Of a DNA stretch of 64,000 bases, positions 34,523 through 43,135 are shown piece after piece. The notes under the pieces were generated by a model. It was not told the DNA's origin, searched no databases, and worked only from the letters and a program-made list of their open reading frames with translations. Source of the stretch: Paenibacillus borealis (GTDB taxonomy: Bacteria; Bacillota; Bacilli; Paenibacillales; Paenibacillaceae). How positions within the stretch are numbered: position 1 is the stretch's first letter; each line of letters begins with the position of its first letter. Both the position numbers and the translations under genes were made by a program. The stretch is from the NCBI RefSeq assembly GCF_000758665.1, contig NZ_CP009285.1, positions 3,596,001 through 3,660,000 of the forward strand, read 5' to 3'.

Positions 34523-35303
34523 TAATGTATCCAAGCTGTTCAACCCCGGTTCACCTGACGAGAAGATCGCCCTGCTGGGCATTGATCTGGAACTCAGTGC
34601 CGGAGATTTCGTGACTATTATCGGCAGCAACGGGGCCGGTAAATCGACATTAATGAACATCATCTCAGGTGTAATGAAGCCGGATCTCGGTGAAGCTCGT
34701 ATTGAAGGCAGCTCCATCAGCAATCTGGCCGAATACCAGCGCGCCCGCTGGATTGGCCGGGTCTTCCAGGACCCGATGGCCGGTACGGCGCCGCACATGA
34801 CCATTGAGGAGAACCTGGCCATGGCCTATAAGCGGGGCCAGAACCGCGGTCTGTCCTTCGGGGTGAATGCGTCCAGACGCACGCTGTTCCGTGAGCAGCT
34901 CAGCAAGCTGGGCATTGGCCTCGAGAACCGGCTCCGCGCTAAGGTGGGGCTGCTCTCCGGAGGTGAACGGCAGGCACTCAGCCTGCTGATGGCGACCTTC
35001 ACCCAGCCGCAGATTCTGCTGCTGGATGAGCATACAGCCGCGCTGGACCCTTCGCGCGCTGAACTGATCACAAAACTTACGGAATCCATTGTCCGTGAGA
35101 TGAAGCTGACTACACTGATGGTCACCCACAACATGGATCAGGCCATCCGTTTAGGTAACCGGCTGATCATGATGGACAAGGGATCGATCATTCTCGATTT
35201 TGATGAGTCCCGCAAGAAGGATCTGACGGTAGAGCGGCTGCTTGGTGAATTCGAAGCAATCAGCGGCCATAAGCTGGCGGATGACCGGATGATGCTGGGA
35301 TAA
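34509..35303 (+). CDS. ABC transporter ATP-binding protein (TrpZ-like)
   Basis: A 264-residue ATPase with Walker A GSNGAGKST, the signature LSGGERQALSL, Walker B LLLDEHTAALDP and the switch histidine in VTHNMDQA. The Walker B glutamate is followed by His (DEHTAA, as is common in this subgroup). It powers the permease next to it. The gene is followed by a strong terminator. Confidence 0.92.
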   Translation: MLKLDNVSKLFNPGSPDEKIALLGIDLELSAGDFVTIIGSNGAGKSTLMNIISGVMKPDLGEARIEGSSISNLAEYQRARWIGRVFQDPMAGTAPHMTIEENLAMAYKRGQNRGLSFGVNASRRTLFREQLSKLGIGLENRLRAKVGLLSGGERQALSLLMATFTQPQILLLDEHTAALDPSRAELITKLTESIVREMKLTTLMVTHNMDQAIRLGNRLIMMDKGSIILDFDESRKKDLTVERLLGEFEAISGHKLADDRMMLG

Positions 35304-35321
35304 GCAGGATTGAACCTGAAG

Positions 35322-35369
35322 AAGGCTTGAGAGCTGTCTGTTACTTGGACAGCTGCTCAAGCCTTTTTG
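35322..35369 (+). terminator. Rho-independent terminator of the TrpXYZ-like operon
   Basis: AAGGCTTGAGAGCTGTC pairs with GACAGCTGCTCAAGCCTT (one mismatch) around a TGTTACTTG loop, followed by TTTTGG. Confidence 0.85.
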
Positions 35370-35407
35370 GTGTTTACTTTTAATTTCTAATAGTGCGCAG
35401 GATCCGT

Positions 35408-35893
35408 TCAAATCCCATCAAGTGCTTCCTTCAGCTGAGCCAGATGCCGTTCTTCATGTATGCCGATGAAATCCACCCACTGGGCGACATCCATCGGACC
35501 GAACACCGGATGTGGGTATAGCTTGCGGTTCCACAGGCTTTCTTCACTCTGGTCGAGCACCGTCTTCAGGTCAGACCGGGACTGGTCCAGCCGGGCCCGT
35601 ACATCCCCTAGCGGAATGAAATCCTCTGAAGGCACAAGGTGGGGAGGAGCATCGATGAACCGGTTACGGTCGAGCGTCAGCTGATAGGGTTTCGGTTCAG
35701 TGGTAGCTTCTTCCGTGGCAGCGAGCGCCTGTATAATCCCGGCGGTGATCGCTTTTTCCATCAGATACAAATGCTCCATCACCTGTACAGGTGACCATTT
35801 GCCTTCGGCAGGCTTCCGGTTCAGGGTCTCGGACGAGAGGCCGGAGACAGCTGCGCAGATCTGATCACGAATCTCTTCATTATGTTTCATCAT
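35408..35893 (-). CDS. DinB family protein
   Basis: A 161-residue four-helix-bundle DinB_2-type protein. It shows the metal-site histidine region EGKWSPVQVMEHLYLMEKA near residue 30 and the C-terminal IHEERHLAQL with two histidines. Members of the superfamily include bacillithiol S-transferases and damage-induced proteins of unknown role. ATG at 35893 with GAGGAG upstream. Monocistronic. Confidence 0.85.
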   Translation of the reverse strand: MMKHNEEIRDQICAAVSGLSSETLNRKPAEGKWSPVQVMEHLYLMEKAITAGIIQALAATEEATTEPKPYQLTLDRNRFIDAPPHLVPSEDFIPLGDVRARLDQSRSDLKTVLDQSEESLWNRKLYPHPVFGPMDVAQWVDFIGIHEERHLAQLKEALDGI

Positions 35894-36085
35894 GAGTAAT
35901 AATCTCCTCTGTGTAGAAAAATAAAGGCGTGTCTAAAACCAATATCATTCATGCTTCTTAAATTATATCCCCAAATGTGCTTTATCAAAACAGCAAGGCC
36001 AAACGATTCACTATGCGGTATGAGAGGTATAATTTAAGGAAAGAACTTACTTGAACAATAACGACCTTAGGAGGAAACTACACAT

Positions 36086-36877
36086 ATGACCACTAAGAAA
36101 CTGGAAGGCAAGGTTGCCATCGTAAGCGGAGGCGGCTCAGGCATTGGCCGGGCGTCGGTACTGGAATTCGCCAGAAACGGAGCTAAGGTAGCGCTTCTGG
36201 ACCGGACTGTGGAGAACGCTGAGAAGGTGGTCCGGCAGGTGGAGCAGGAGGGCGGGCAAGCCGCTGTGTTTGAATGTGATATTGCCGAGCCGCAGCAGGT
36301 GGAGGAAGCCGTGAAGCAGGTTGTCGCCAAGTGGGGACAGCTGGACATCGTGTTCGCGAATGCCGGGATTAACGGTGCGATGACACCGATCGAAACGATG
36401 GATATTGAGTCCTGGGATCAGACGATTCAGATCAATCTGCGCGGAACCTTCGCTACAGTTAAATATGCGATCCCCCATCTGAAGGAGCATGGCGGCAGTA
36501 TCCTGATCAACAGCTCCATCAACGGCAACCGGGTATTCTCCAATATCGGATTCTCGGCGTACAGCACTACGAAAGCCGGGCAGGTGGCATTTATGAAAAT
36601 GGCGGCGCTGGAGCTGGCCCAGTACAAAATCCGCGTGAATGCTATTTGCCCAGGTGCAATTACCACAAATATTGATGACAATACGTACCCTTCGGATGAT
36701 CTTAAGGAGGTGCAGATCGAGGTTGAATTCCCGGATGGCGGACAGCCGCTGGAAAAGGGGCCCGGTCGTCCTGATCAGGTGGCTAAGCTGGCGCTGTTCC
36801 TGGCTTCTGCAGATTCGGATCATATCACAGGAACCGAGATTTATTGTGATGGAGCAGAGTCGCTGCTGCATGGCTGA
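36086..36877 (+). CDS. Short-chain dehydrogenase/reductase (SDR)
   Basis: A 263-residue classical SDR with an NAD(P)-binding VSGGGSGIGRAS motif at residues 14-25, NAGING, and catalytic NSS...Y159-S-T-T-K163. The acidic residue after beta-2 (LLDRT) suggests NAD rather than NADP. It carries an unusual Gly/Pro-containing C-terminal loop (DGGQPLEKGPGRPDQ) typical of the glucose-1-dehydrogenase-like group. Substrate unknown. Preceded by AGGAGG. Confidence 0.9.
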   Translation: MTTKKLEGKVAIVSGGGSGIGRASVLEFARNGAKVALLDRTVENAEKVVRQVEQEGGQAAVFECDIAEPQQVEEAVKQVVAKWGQLDIVFANAGINGAMTPIETMDIESWDQTIQINLRGTFATVKYAIPHLKEHGGSILINSSINGNRVFSNIGFSAYSTTKAGQVAFMKMAALELAQYKIRVNAICPGAITTNIDDNTYPSDDLKEVQIEVEFPDGGQPLEKGPGRPDQVAKLALFLASADSDHITGTEIYCDGAESLLHG

Positions 36878-36935
36878 TTCTTCTATTCGTACTTTAACAC
36901 TCATATAATGGGTGAAGTGCAGCCTTTAACTGAAG

Positions 36936-37012
36936 CGGACGTTGTCCCTTTGCCGGAGCTCATCAGGTACCGATTGATGACCGGCTGCAGAGGTGCAGAC
37001 GTCCGTTTTTTC
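36936..37012 (+). terminator. Terminator-like hairpin after the SDR gene
   Basis: CGGACGT (36936-36942) pairs with ACGTCCG (36999-37005) across a branched region that contains CTGCAGAGGTGCAG, then TTTTTTCTTTT. Confidence 0.7.
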
Positions 37013-37100
37013 TTTTAAATCTGCTTGCGAAAAATTACAGTAAAGATTGCAGTGCTTTTCAGGTATACTGATTCTATCTGTCATGGAGAGGAGGACAACA

Positions 37101-37826
37101 ATGAATATTGATTTGCACACGGAGTCGATTGTGAAGCTGCTTGTGGCCATGCTGTTCGGGCTGTTCATCGGGATTGACCGGCAATTGAAACAGAAACCGC
37201 TGGGAATCCGGACCAGTATGGTCATCAGTATCGCCAGCTGTCTGGTAACGCTGGTCTCGATTCATGCGTATGACAAGTTCGGCGGGCCGGAGCATCCCAA
37301 TATGGACCCGATGCGTCTTGCAGCGCAGATTGTGAGCGGTATCGGTTTTCTCGGTGCGGGCGTGATTCTGCGCAGAGGCGGGGACGCGATCTCCGGATTA
37401 ACATCGGCGGCGCTGATCTGGACGGCATCCGGTATCGGGATTGCGGTCGGCGCGGGATTTTATGTAGAAGCGGGATATGCAGTTGTGCTGCTGATGTTCG
37501 CGGTCAATGCCGTACCCCTTCTTATCAAGGCCATCGGACCCGAGGTGCTGAACAAACATGAGATTTCGATTAAAATCATCATGGAGCCCAATTACATTCT
37601 GACTGATGTGATCCAGAAAATTGAACAGCGCCATATCATCACCGAGCAGCGCAAAACCCGTAAAACCGGCCGGACCATCCGGCGGATGAAGATCAAGGAT
37701 CTGGAGGACGGGAGACAAATGATTGATATGGTAATCTCTGCACCGGACCGTGATTATGCTACAGAAATCTATTATGATGTGAAGAAAATTGAGCATGTCA
37801 TGAGCGTCGAAGTGGAACAGCTGTAA
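37101..37826 (+). CDS. MgtC/SapB family membrane protein
   Basis: A 241-residue protein with an N-terminal MgtC domain of four helices (residues about 5-130, LLVAMLFGLFIGIDRQLKQKP and GIRTSMVISIASC) and a C-terminal cytoplasmic ACT-like domain with the sequence KTRKTGRTIRRMKIKDLEDG. MgtC proteins are tied to magnesium limitation and inhibit ATP synthase in pathogens; in soil bacilli the role is less clear. The start at 37101 follows GAGAGGAGG; an in-frame ATG at 37047 is not supported by a ribosome site. Confidence 0.88.
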   Translation: MNIDLHTESIVKLLVAMLFGLFIGIDRQLKQKPLGIRTSMVISIASCLVTLVSIHAYDKFGGPEHPNMDPMRLAAQIVSGIGFLGAGVILRRGGDAISGLTSAALIWTASGIGIAVGAGFYVEAGYAVVLLMFAVNAVPLLIKAIGPEVLNKHEISIKIIMEPNYILTDVIQKIEQRHIITEQRKTRKTGRTIRRMKIKDLEDGRQMIDMVISAPDRDYATEIYYDVKKIEHVMSVEVEQL

Positions 37827-37912
37827 AAATGACATGTTGCCGATCCGGCAGATGTGGTACTCTATCTATGAGAGAGTCATTATGAGCTTATGGAAGGGAG
37901 ATTAATAATATT

Positions 37913-38902
37913 ATGTCGATTACTGCATTTGAAGGACAATATGAGGGAGAAGCTGCAGTCTGGCTCAAAGCCGGACGTTATGAGGCTGCCATTCTGCCGG
38001 GCATCGGAGGCAACCTGATCTGCTTCCGTGATACTGAGAGCGGTTACCGTTTCCTGCATGAGCCAGGCGCAGAGGAAATGGAAGCATTCAAGGCAAGCCC
38101 CGGGATTCACGGCATTCCTGTATTGTTCCCGCCGAACCGTTATGAGGATGGAGAATTCCCGTGGAATGGACAAACCTACCGTTTGCCTGTTAATGAAGCC
38201 AAGACTGGCAACCATTTGCACGGATTCCTACATACAGCAGCCTGGGAGGTTGAAGAATTCGGCAGCGGCAAAAGCGAAAGCTTCGTCACTGTAGCGATCA
38301 AGGTGGATGAGCATCATCCTTCTTATCAATATCTGCCGTTCAAATACACCGTCAAGCTGCGCTATACTCTGGGAGAAGGCGGCCTGTCCCAACAGCTGCT
38401 GGTTCATAATGACGGCGAAGAGCTGATGCCTTGTCTGCTGGCGTTCCATACTGCCATTAATGCACCGTTCGCACCAGGCAGTACACCGCAGGATTACCGC
38501 GTGAAGCTGACTATCGGCGAGCGCTGGGAGCTGAGCGACCGGATGCTGCCGACCGGCAAATTCCAGGAGCTGACAGCGGATGAAGTGGCTCTGCGTGACG
38601 GGGGCTTGTACCCGTTCTATGCGCCAATGGACAACCACTATACCGCTGTAGCCCAGAATGGCCGCAACCGCATGGAGCTTACCGACAGCAAAGCCGGTGT
38701 TACGCTGGTCTATGATGTGGGAACCTCTTATAAGCAGTGGATGATCTGGAACAATGGCGCTACTGAAGGCTTCTTCTGTCCTGAGCCGCAGATCAATCTG
38801 GTTAATGCACCGAAGGTGGATCTTCCTGCGGATGACATCGGATTGTTCGGTCTGGAGCCGGGAGAGTATTGGGAGGAGACTAGCCGCCTGTATGTGAAGT
38901 AG
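37913..38902 (+). CDS. Aldose 1-epimerase family protein
   Basis: A 329-residue galactose-mutarotase-like protein. It starts ITAFEGQYEGEAAVWLKAGRYEAAILP, with the conserved HGFLH motif near residue 103 and ending region FFCPEPQINLVNA that holds the catalytic glutamate of this group. It interconverts alpha and beta anomers of sugars or sugar phosphates. Single gene, GGAAGGGAG upstream. Followed by a dispersed repeat. Confidence 0.88.
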   Translation: MSITAFEGQYEGEAAVWLKAGRYEAAILPGIGGNLICFRDTESGYRFLHEPGAEEMEAFKASPGIHGIPVLFPPNRYEDGEFPWNGQTYRLPVNEAKTGNHLHGFLHTAAWEVEEFGSGKSESFVTVAIKVDEHHPSYQYLPFKYTVKLRYTLGEGGLSQQLLVHNDGEELMPCLLAFHTAINAPFAPGSTPQDYRVKLTIGERWELSDRMLPTGKFQELTADEVALRDGGLYPFYAPMDNHYTAVAQNGRNRMELTDSKAGVTLVYDVGTSYKQWMIWNNGATEGFFCPEPQINLVNAPKVDLPADDIGLFGLEPGEYWEETSRLYVK

Positions 38903-38940
38903 GGGGATATATAGATTGAACCGTGAAAAATTCCGCTATG

Positions 38941-39110
38941 GGGATTAGCCGTGACTGCAGAGAATGTTTGACTTCCGGCCGCTGTTGTCCCCAGATTTCT
39001 TGATACATACCGCCGTTCGCGGTTGAAATCCGGTGACAAAGGCGGACGCTACCACTCCTACAGTTCAAACTTCTCTTCCGCCACTCCATCCTCATTGTAT
39101 ATTTTCAAGT
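38941..39110 (-). repeat. Dispersed intergenic repeat, copy 2 (reverse orientation)
   Basis: Reverse complement of copy 1 at 7387-7559. The 34 bases at 38970-39003 and the 21 bases at 39025-39045 are identical to it; the flanks differ more. The CCGC/GCGG hairpin is kept although its loop changes from GATAA to GAACG. It occupies most of the gap 38903-39329 between the epimerase and the LTA-synthase-like gene, with a terminator after it. Confidence 0.85.
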
Positions 39111-39140
39111 TCAAGCTATATAGATGTGAAGAGTATAGAA

Positions 39141-39171
39141 AAAGAGCAGCGAAGTTTGCTGCTCTTTTTTG
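39141..39171 (+). terminator. Rho-independent terminator beyond repeat copy 2
   Basis: AGAGCAGC (39143-39150) and GCTGCTCT (39158-39165) with a GAAGTTT loop and a run of Ts; A residues on the other side allow bidirectional use. Confidence 0.8.
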
Positions 39172-39329
39172 CGGGAAATAACGTGCTGGAAATCTCACAT
39201 CCGGGGATTATGGAAGAGGCTGTGAGGTGCATAATACGAAGATGTACTTCTTTTGCATACTGAATTTTAAGGCGGCTTTAAGCTAAAAGGCGTATACTAC
39301 TCCTTTAATCCAGTTAGGAGTGAATGAAC

Positions 39330-41141
39330 TTGTCGCGTTTATGGTCTTCCAAACGTTTGTCGTATTTGCTGTTAGTCTTGCTGGCCGGGGGATTTGTACT
39401 GAATTATTTCCTGCAGGCGGCTTCCTTTAGTATGAATTTGACGGGTGCACTGCATTGGATCGGCAGGTATCCATGGCTGTATGGTGCAGGAAGTCTGTTC
39501 ATTTTCTTCATCCTGCTCTTAAGTTCAATGATATTGCCTAATACATATGCTGGTCCTGCGGTTGTCAGTGTACTATGTCTGCTGCTGGGTGTTGCCGATT
39601 ATCAGAAGCTTGTTACGAGGGGAGAACCTCTCTTCCCTTGGGATCTTATGCTGGTCAAAAATGCCGGTGAAATGAGCAAGATTACCAAAGGTATGATCTC
39701 ACCGCTGGCGGTAATAGCCGCAATATTAGTGGTTGCCGGTCTGGCGTACATGATCCGCAAGCTGCCGAGGAACAGAATCAAGCTGGTTTTGCGCTTAAGT
39801 CTGGGCGGGATCTCAGTGGCGCTGAGCGCAGGTTTTCTTGTGCTTGTCTCGGGCCAGTCGTCTGTTGTTACGGCTATGAACTACCAGAACATCTTCTGGA
39901 ACCAGAAGGTGAACTACACACAAAACGGATTCATCTTTGCTTTTGCCGGAAATTTGCGCCAGAGCCTGCTGGAGAAGCCGGAAGGGTACAGCCGGGAAGC
40001 GGTTGAAGCGGTGGCAGCCAAGTATTCGGCACTGCCGGATGAACCGGCAGCAGCCATTCCTGGAGAACAGCCGAATATTCTGTTTATGATGGATGAGGCT
40101 TTCTTTGATCCTACGCGTCTGCCGGGGTATACCTTAAGCGAAGATCCGCTGAAGTTCATTCATGAGGCGGCGGATGAGACTCCGTCAGGTTACTTGCTGT
40201 CTCCGGAATTCGGCGGCAATACCGCCAATGTTGAATTCGAGGCGCTGACCGGGCTGTCGATGTATTTCCTGGGGGACGGAACGATTCCCTATCAACAGCG
40301 GATAGTCAAAATGTCCTCGCTGCCGTCGATCGTCAGTATTCTGAAATCGCGCGGCTATCAGGCACAGGCACTGCACCCGTTCGATGAGACGTTCTATAAC
40401 CGCAACCGGGTCTATCCGGTACTGGGGTTTGACAGCTTCACCAGTGAAAAGGATCTGCCGGATGCTGCCCGCATCACCCCGGACGGCTATATCTCTGACA
40501 AAGCCGCTGTGCAGGAGGCTGTTAAGGAGCTTAAGTCAGCATCCGGACCGGTCTTCCTGCATCTGGTGACCATGCAGAATCATTTCCCGTTCACCAAAGG
40601 TCTGAACGGACCGAACACGATTACTGTAGATGGCGGGCAGGCGGAACAGAAGGATGAGCTGGAAACCTATGTGCAGGATACTAAGCTGACTGACGAGGCA
40701 CTGGCCTATTTGCAGCAGGAGCTGCTGACGATTGAACGTCCGACCATTGCTGTATTCTGGGGTGACCATCTGCCGGCACTGACCGCCGGGATCTATACAG
40801 AGGCTGGCTGGGATCAGGAGCCGAGGCTGAAGCACGAGACGCAGCTGCTGCTTCTGGCTAACTATGATATCGGGAATGAGCCGCTGGGCACACTTAGCCC
40901 GGCCTTCCTTGGCCCGGCCGTCTTTAGACTATCCGGCCAGGCACTTCCTGCTTATTACAAGCTGCTGGAGCAGGTGCAGGAAGAGATCCCCGGACTCAGC
41001 AAGGATGTGCTGATCGGGTCCGGCAGCAGCGTAATCCTGAATGAATTGACACCAGACCAGGAGGAACTGCTCGCGGACTATCGCCTGATCGAGTATGACC
41101 TGCTGGAAGGGGAGCAGTATGCGGAGGGTTTAATGTTCTAA
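39330..41141 (+). CDS. LTA synthase family protein (sulfatase fold, membrane)
   Basis: A 603-residue enzyme with five membrane helices in the first 190 residues and an extracellular sulfatase-type domain (from QPNILFMMDEAFFDPT to the end). The catalytic threonine is T298 in EFGGNTANVEFEALT, and the metal ligands are in FWGDHLPAL. LtaS-type enzymes polymerise glycerol phosphate onto a glycolipid anchor; this distant member could be a primase, YvgJ-like or a phosphoglycerol transferase. TTG at 39330 is preferred: AGGAG lies 9 bases upstream, while the ATG at 39324 is only 3 bases from it. Confidence 0.85.
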   Translation: MSRLWSSKRLSYLLLVLLAGGFVLNYFLQAASFSMNLTGALHWIGRYPWLYGAGSLFIFFILLLSSMILPNTYAGPAVVSVLCLLLGVADYQKLVTRGEPLFPWDLMLVKNAGEMSKITKGMISPLAVIAAILVVAGLAYMIRKLPRNRIKLVLRLSLGGISVALSAGFLVLVSGQSSVVTAMNYQNIFWNQKVNYTQNGFIFAFAGNLRQSLLEKPEGYSREAVEAVAAKYSALPDEPAAAIPGEQPNILFMMDEAFFDPTRLPGYTLSEDPLKFIHEAADETPSGYLLSPEFGGNTANVEFEALTGLSMYFLGDGTIPYQQRIVKMSSLPSIVSILKSRGYQAQALHPFDETFYNRNRVYPVLGFDSFTSEKDLPDAARITPDGYISDKAAVQEAVKELKSASGPVFLHLVTMQNHFPFTKGLNGPNTITVDGGQAEQKDELETYVQDTKLTDEALAYLQQELLTIERPTIAVFWGDHLPALTAGIYTEAGWDQEPRLKHETQLLLLANYDIGNEPLGTLSPAFLGPAVFRLSGQALPAYYKLLEQVQEEIPGLSKDVLIGSGSSVILNELTPDQEELLADYRLIEYDLLEGEQYAEGLMF

Positions 41142-41156
41142 CCGGAAGGGCTAGAA

Positions 41157-42146
41157 TCAGCGCAGCCCCACATCATGGAAGCGGTTCTCGATCGGCTCGC
41201 GCAGCAGCAGGCGGATGGACTGAATTGCTTCGGCCTCGGACTGTTTAGCTTCGCGGATGAGATCAAGCAGTTCTTTGGGCCGGCGGTAGATTGTTGAGTG
41301 TACCGGGTTCTGGCTTAATCGCGCTGCGATTTCAACATAGACAGCAGAGAGGTGCTCATAATGGCTGGCGGTGGGTTCGAGCTCTGGCCAATATTTACAG
41401 GCATCTCTTGTGTAGCAGGAGGTGTCTTGCTTACTGGCTGCATAGAAAACCAGGGTTTCATAAGCTCCGGTAACATCACAAGTATTGCGCGACAAGGCGT
41501 CCAGCATGGCATCATAAGCCTGCAGCCCGCAGGCATACTGCGATTCCGGCAGCATCGGGTCATGTACCTCTGCCTTGTATACAGCCTGGAGGAAGGATTC
41601 TCTGAGCACCTGCCGTAAGTCCTTACGGATCTGTCCTTCGAAGATCTGACAATGCCAATAAGGGCTCTCATTCCTTCCCAGCTGATCATAAGGCAGCTCA
41701 AGTTCTGCTCTCGAAGAAATTTCATTGTAGTAGAACACCTGCTTGTGATCATCGAAACGGGTTATCACCACAAACTGATCTTTCCAGCAAATGACAGGAG
41801 TACCCTGCTCAAGCGATTTGCGGATTTCCAGGATAGCCTGCTTCTGATAGAGCGGAAACGTAGGCGCGAAATGAAACCCTGCCGCCTGAGTGGAGACAAT
41901 GCCGATTAAATCTGCTGCTACCGTGTGCTCAGCCATCCAGTTATAGGCTGTAGGTGAGTCCCGGTGAAGCTGCCTGTGCACGGACAGACGGAAACAGAAG
42001 GCAGTCATTCCGGATAACATATATTTGGGCAATGTGAACCAGTCGTTAGCCGACAGGACCTGGTGCATGGCATCCACATAAGAATGAGTGAACTGTGGAG
42101 GATGCACAGCCGCCGGTACTGAATCCAATTCTGTTCTGTTCATCAT
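41157..42146 (-). CDS. BtrH/C39-like papain-fold protein of unknown function (paralogue A)
   Basis: A 329-residue cytoplasmic-looking protein with no signal peptide or membrane segment. It is collinear with the next gene (PKYMLSG, SVH, YQKQAI, WKDQFVVITRFDDHKQVFYYNE, YDQLG, WHCQIF). The N-terminal half has the layout of BtrH_N/C39-like papain folds, but where the nucleophilic cysteine is expected it has SYVDAM. The C-terminal half is all-helical. ATG at 42146 or 42143 overlaps the stop of paralogue B (ATGATGA), so translation is coupled. Function unknown; could be a scaffold or ester/peptide-handling enzyme. Confidence 0.65.
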   Translation of the reverse strand: MMNRTELDSVPAAVHPPQFTHSYVDAMHQVLSANDWFTLPKYMLSGMTAFCFRLSVHRQLHRDSPTAYNWMAEHTVAADLIGIVSTQAAGFHFAPTFPLYQKQAILEIRKSLEQGTPVICWKDQFVVITRFDDHKQVFYYNEISSRAELELPYDQLGRNESPYWHCQIFEGQIRKDLRQVLRESFLQAVYKAEVHDPMLPESQYACGLQAYDAMLDALSRNTCDVTGAYETLVFYAASKQDTSCYTRDACKYWPELEPTASHYEHLSAVYVEIAARLSQNPVHSTIYRRPKELLDLIREAKQSEAEAIQSIRLLLREPIENRFHDVGLR

Positions 42147-43135
42147 CTGGCCGTATGCGCCCCCCATCTAGGCAGAATGGATCGTTTCAGATCCGGGTAC
42201 CGCCCGGAGATTAGTCTAATCTGCTGCATCGCGCGTTCCTCCAGCTCAAACGCCTGCTGCAGGGTGGTACAGAGTGAGGGAAGCTGCTGGTGCACCACCG
42301 CCCGGCTGCTCTTAATCAACGGAAGTGCAGCCTTCAACTGCCCGCGCACCATCTCCTCAAGCTCGGCATAAATACTGTGTACCTCATTCAGTCCCGGCAA
42401 TACGGACTTAACCTCCTGCAGATAACTCCGGATCTCTGAGCGCGCCGTCAGGTAAGATTCGAGAATATAGACGGCACCGCCGCTGTCGAACTCTCCCTGC
42501 TGAAGAGCCCGGATTAGGAAACTGTAAGCCAGTCTGCCAGATGCAATGCTCTGATCGGGCAGTGTTTTGTACGGGGTCTCCCAATCCTCCAGGGCAAGCC
42601 TCAGTGATTCCAGTACAGCGTCACGCAGCGGAATATCCACCTTATCCCCGATAAACTGGCAATACCAGAACGGGGTAATGTTGAGGCCAAAGTTATCGTA
42701 GAGCACATACCGGGTCTCGCTGGACGATCCCTCCTGCACATAGAACACCCGGTCTTCCTCATCATAACCGTGAATAACGCCGAACTCCGGTATCCAGTAG
42801 ATGCATGCCAGGCCCAGGTTCAGACTCTGCTTCACACTATCAATGGCAGCCTGTTGATATACGGCGAACGAATCATGTCTTGTTCTCCCTCCGCTATTGC
42901 CGGTAAGGATGCCGAGATTATCGATGGCCGGTTCATGCTCTTTGCCCCACTGTCCATACGCAGTAACGGAGAAGGGGAAGAGCTTCTCATGCACGGAGAA
43001 TTTGAAGGCCATCCCGCTGAGCCCGGAGAGCATGAATTTGGGTCCATGGAATAACCCGGCTGCAGTGAGAATGGCGTAGAGGGCATCGGTAAAAGATTTG
43101 GATTCGCGCTTCATTTGTATTCCGTTAATGATCAC
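42143..43135 (-). CDS. BtrH/C39-like papain-fold protein of unknown function (paralogue B)
   Basis: About 330 residues, homologous over its full length to paralogue A. Key sequence: SFTDALYAIL, PKFMLSGLSGMAFKFSVH, YWIPEFGVIHGYDEEDRVFYVQEG, WYCQF. As in A, the expected cysteine near the N-terminus is replaced (FTDAL). The late His-Gly-Tyr-Asp stretch matches the position of the catalytic His in papain-like folds, while A has ITRFDD there. GTG at 43135 has AGGAG 7 bases upstream and overlaps the regulator's stop; ATG at 43114 is the alternative. Same operon as the WYL regulator. Confidence 0.65.
   Translation of the reverse strand: MIINGIQMKRESKSFTDALYAILTAAGLFHGPKFMLSGLSGMAFKFSVHEKLFPFSVTAYGQWGKEHEPAIDNLGILTGNSGGRTRHDSFAVYQQAAIDSVKQSLNLGLACIYWIPEFGVIHGYDEEDRVFYVQEGSSSETRYVLYDNFGLNITPFWYCQFIGDKVDIPLRDAVLESLRLALEDWETPYKTLPDQSIASGRLAYSFLIRALQQGEFDSGGAVYILESYLTARSEIRSYLQEVKSVLPGLNEVHSIYAELEEMVRGQLKAALPLIKSSRAVVHQQLPSLCTTLQQAFELEERAMQQIRLISGRYPDLKRSILPRWGAHTAR

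Noticed and set aside
38728..39095. Minus-strand frames across repeat copy 2
   Set aside because: They overlap the epimerase gene and the repeat, with no ribosome site.
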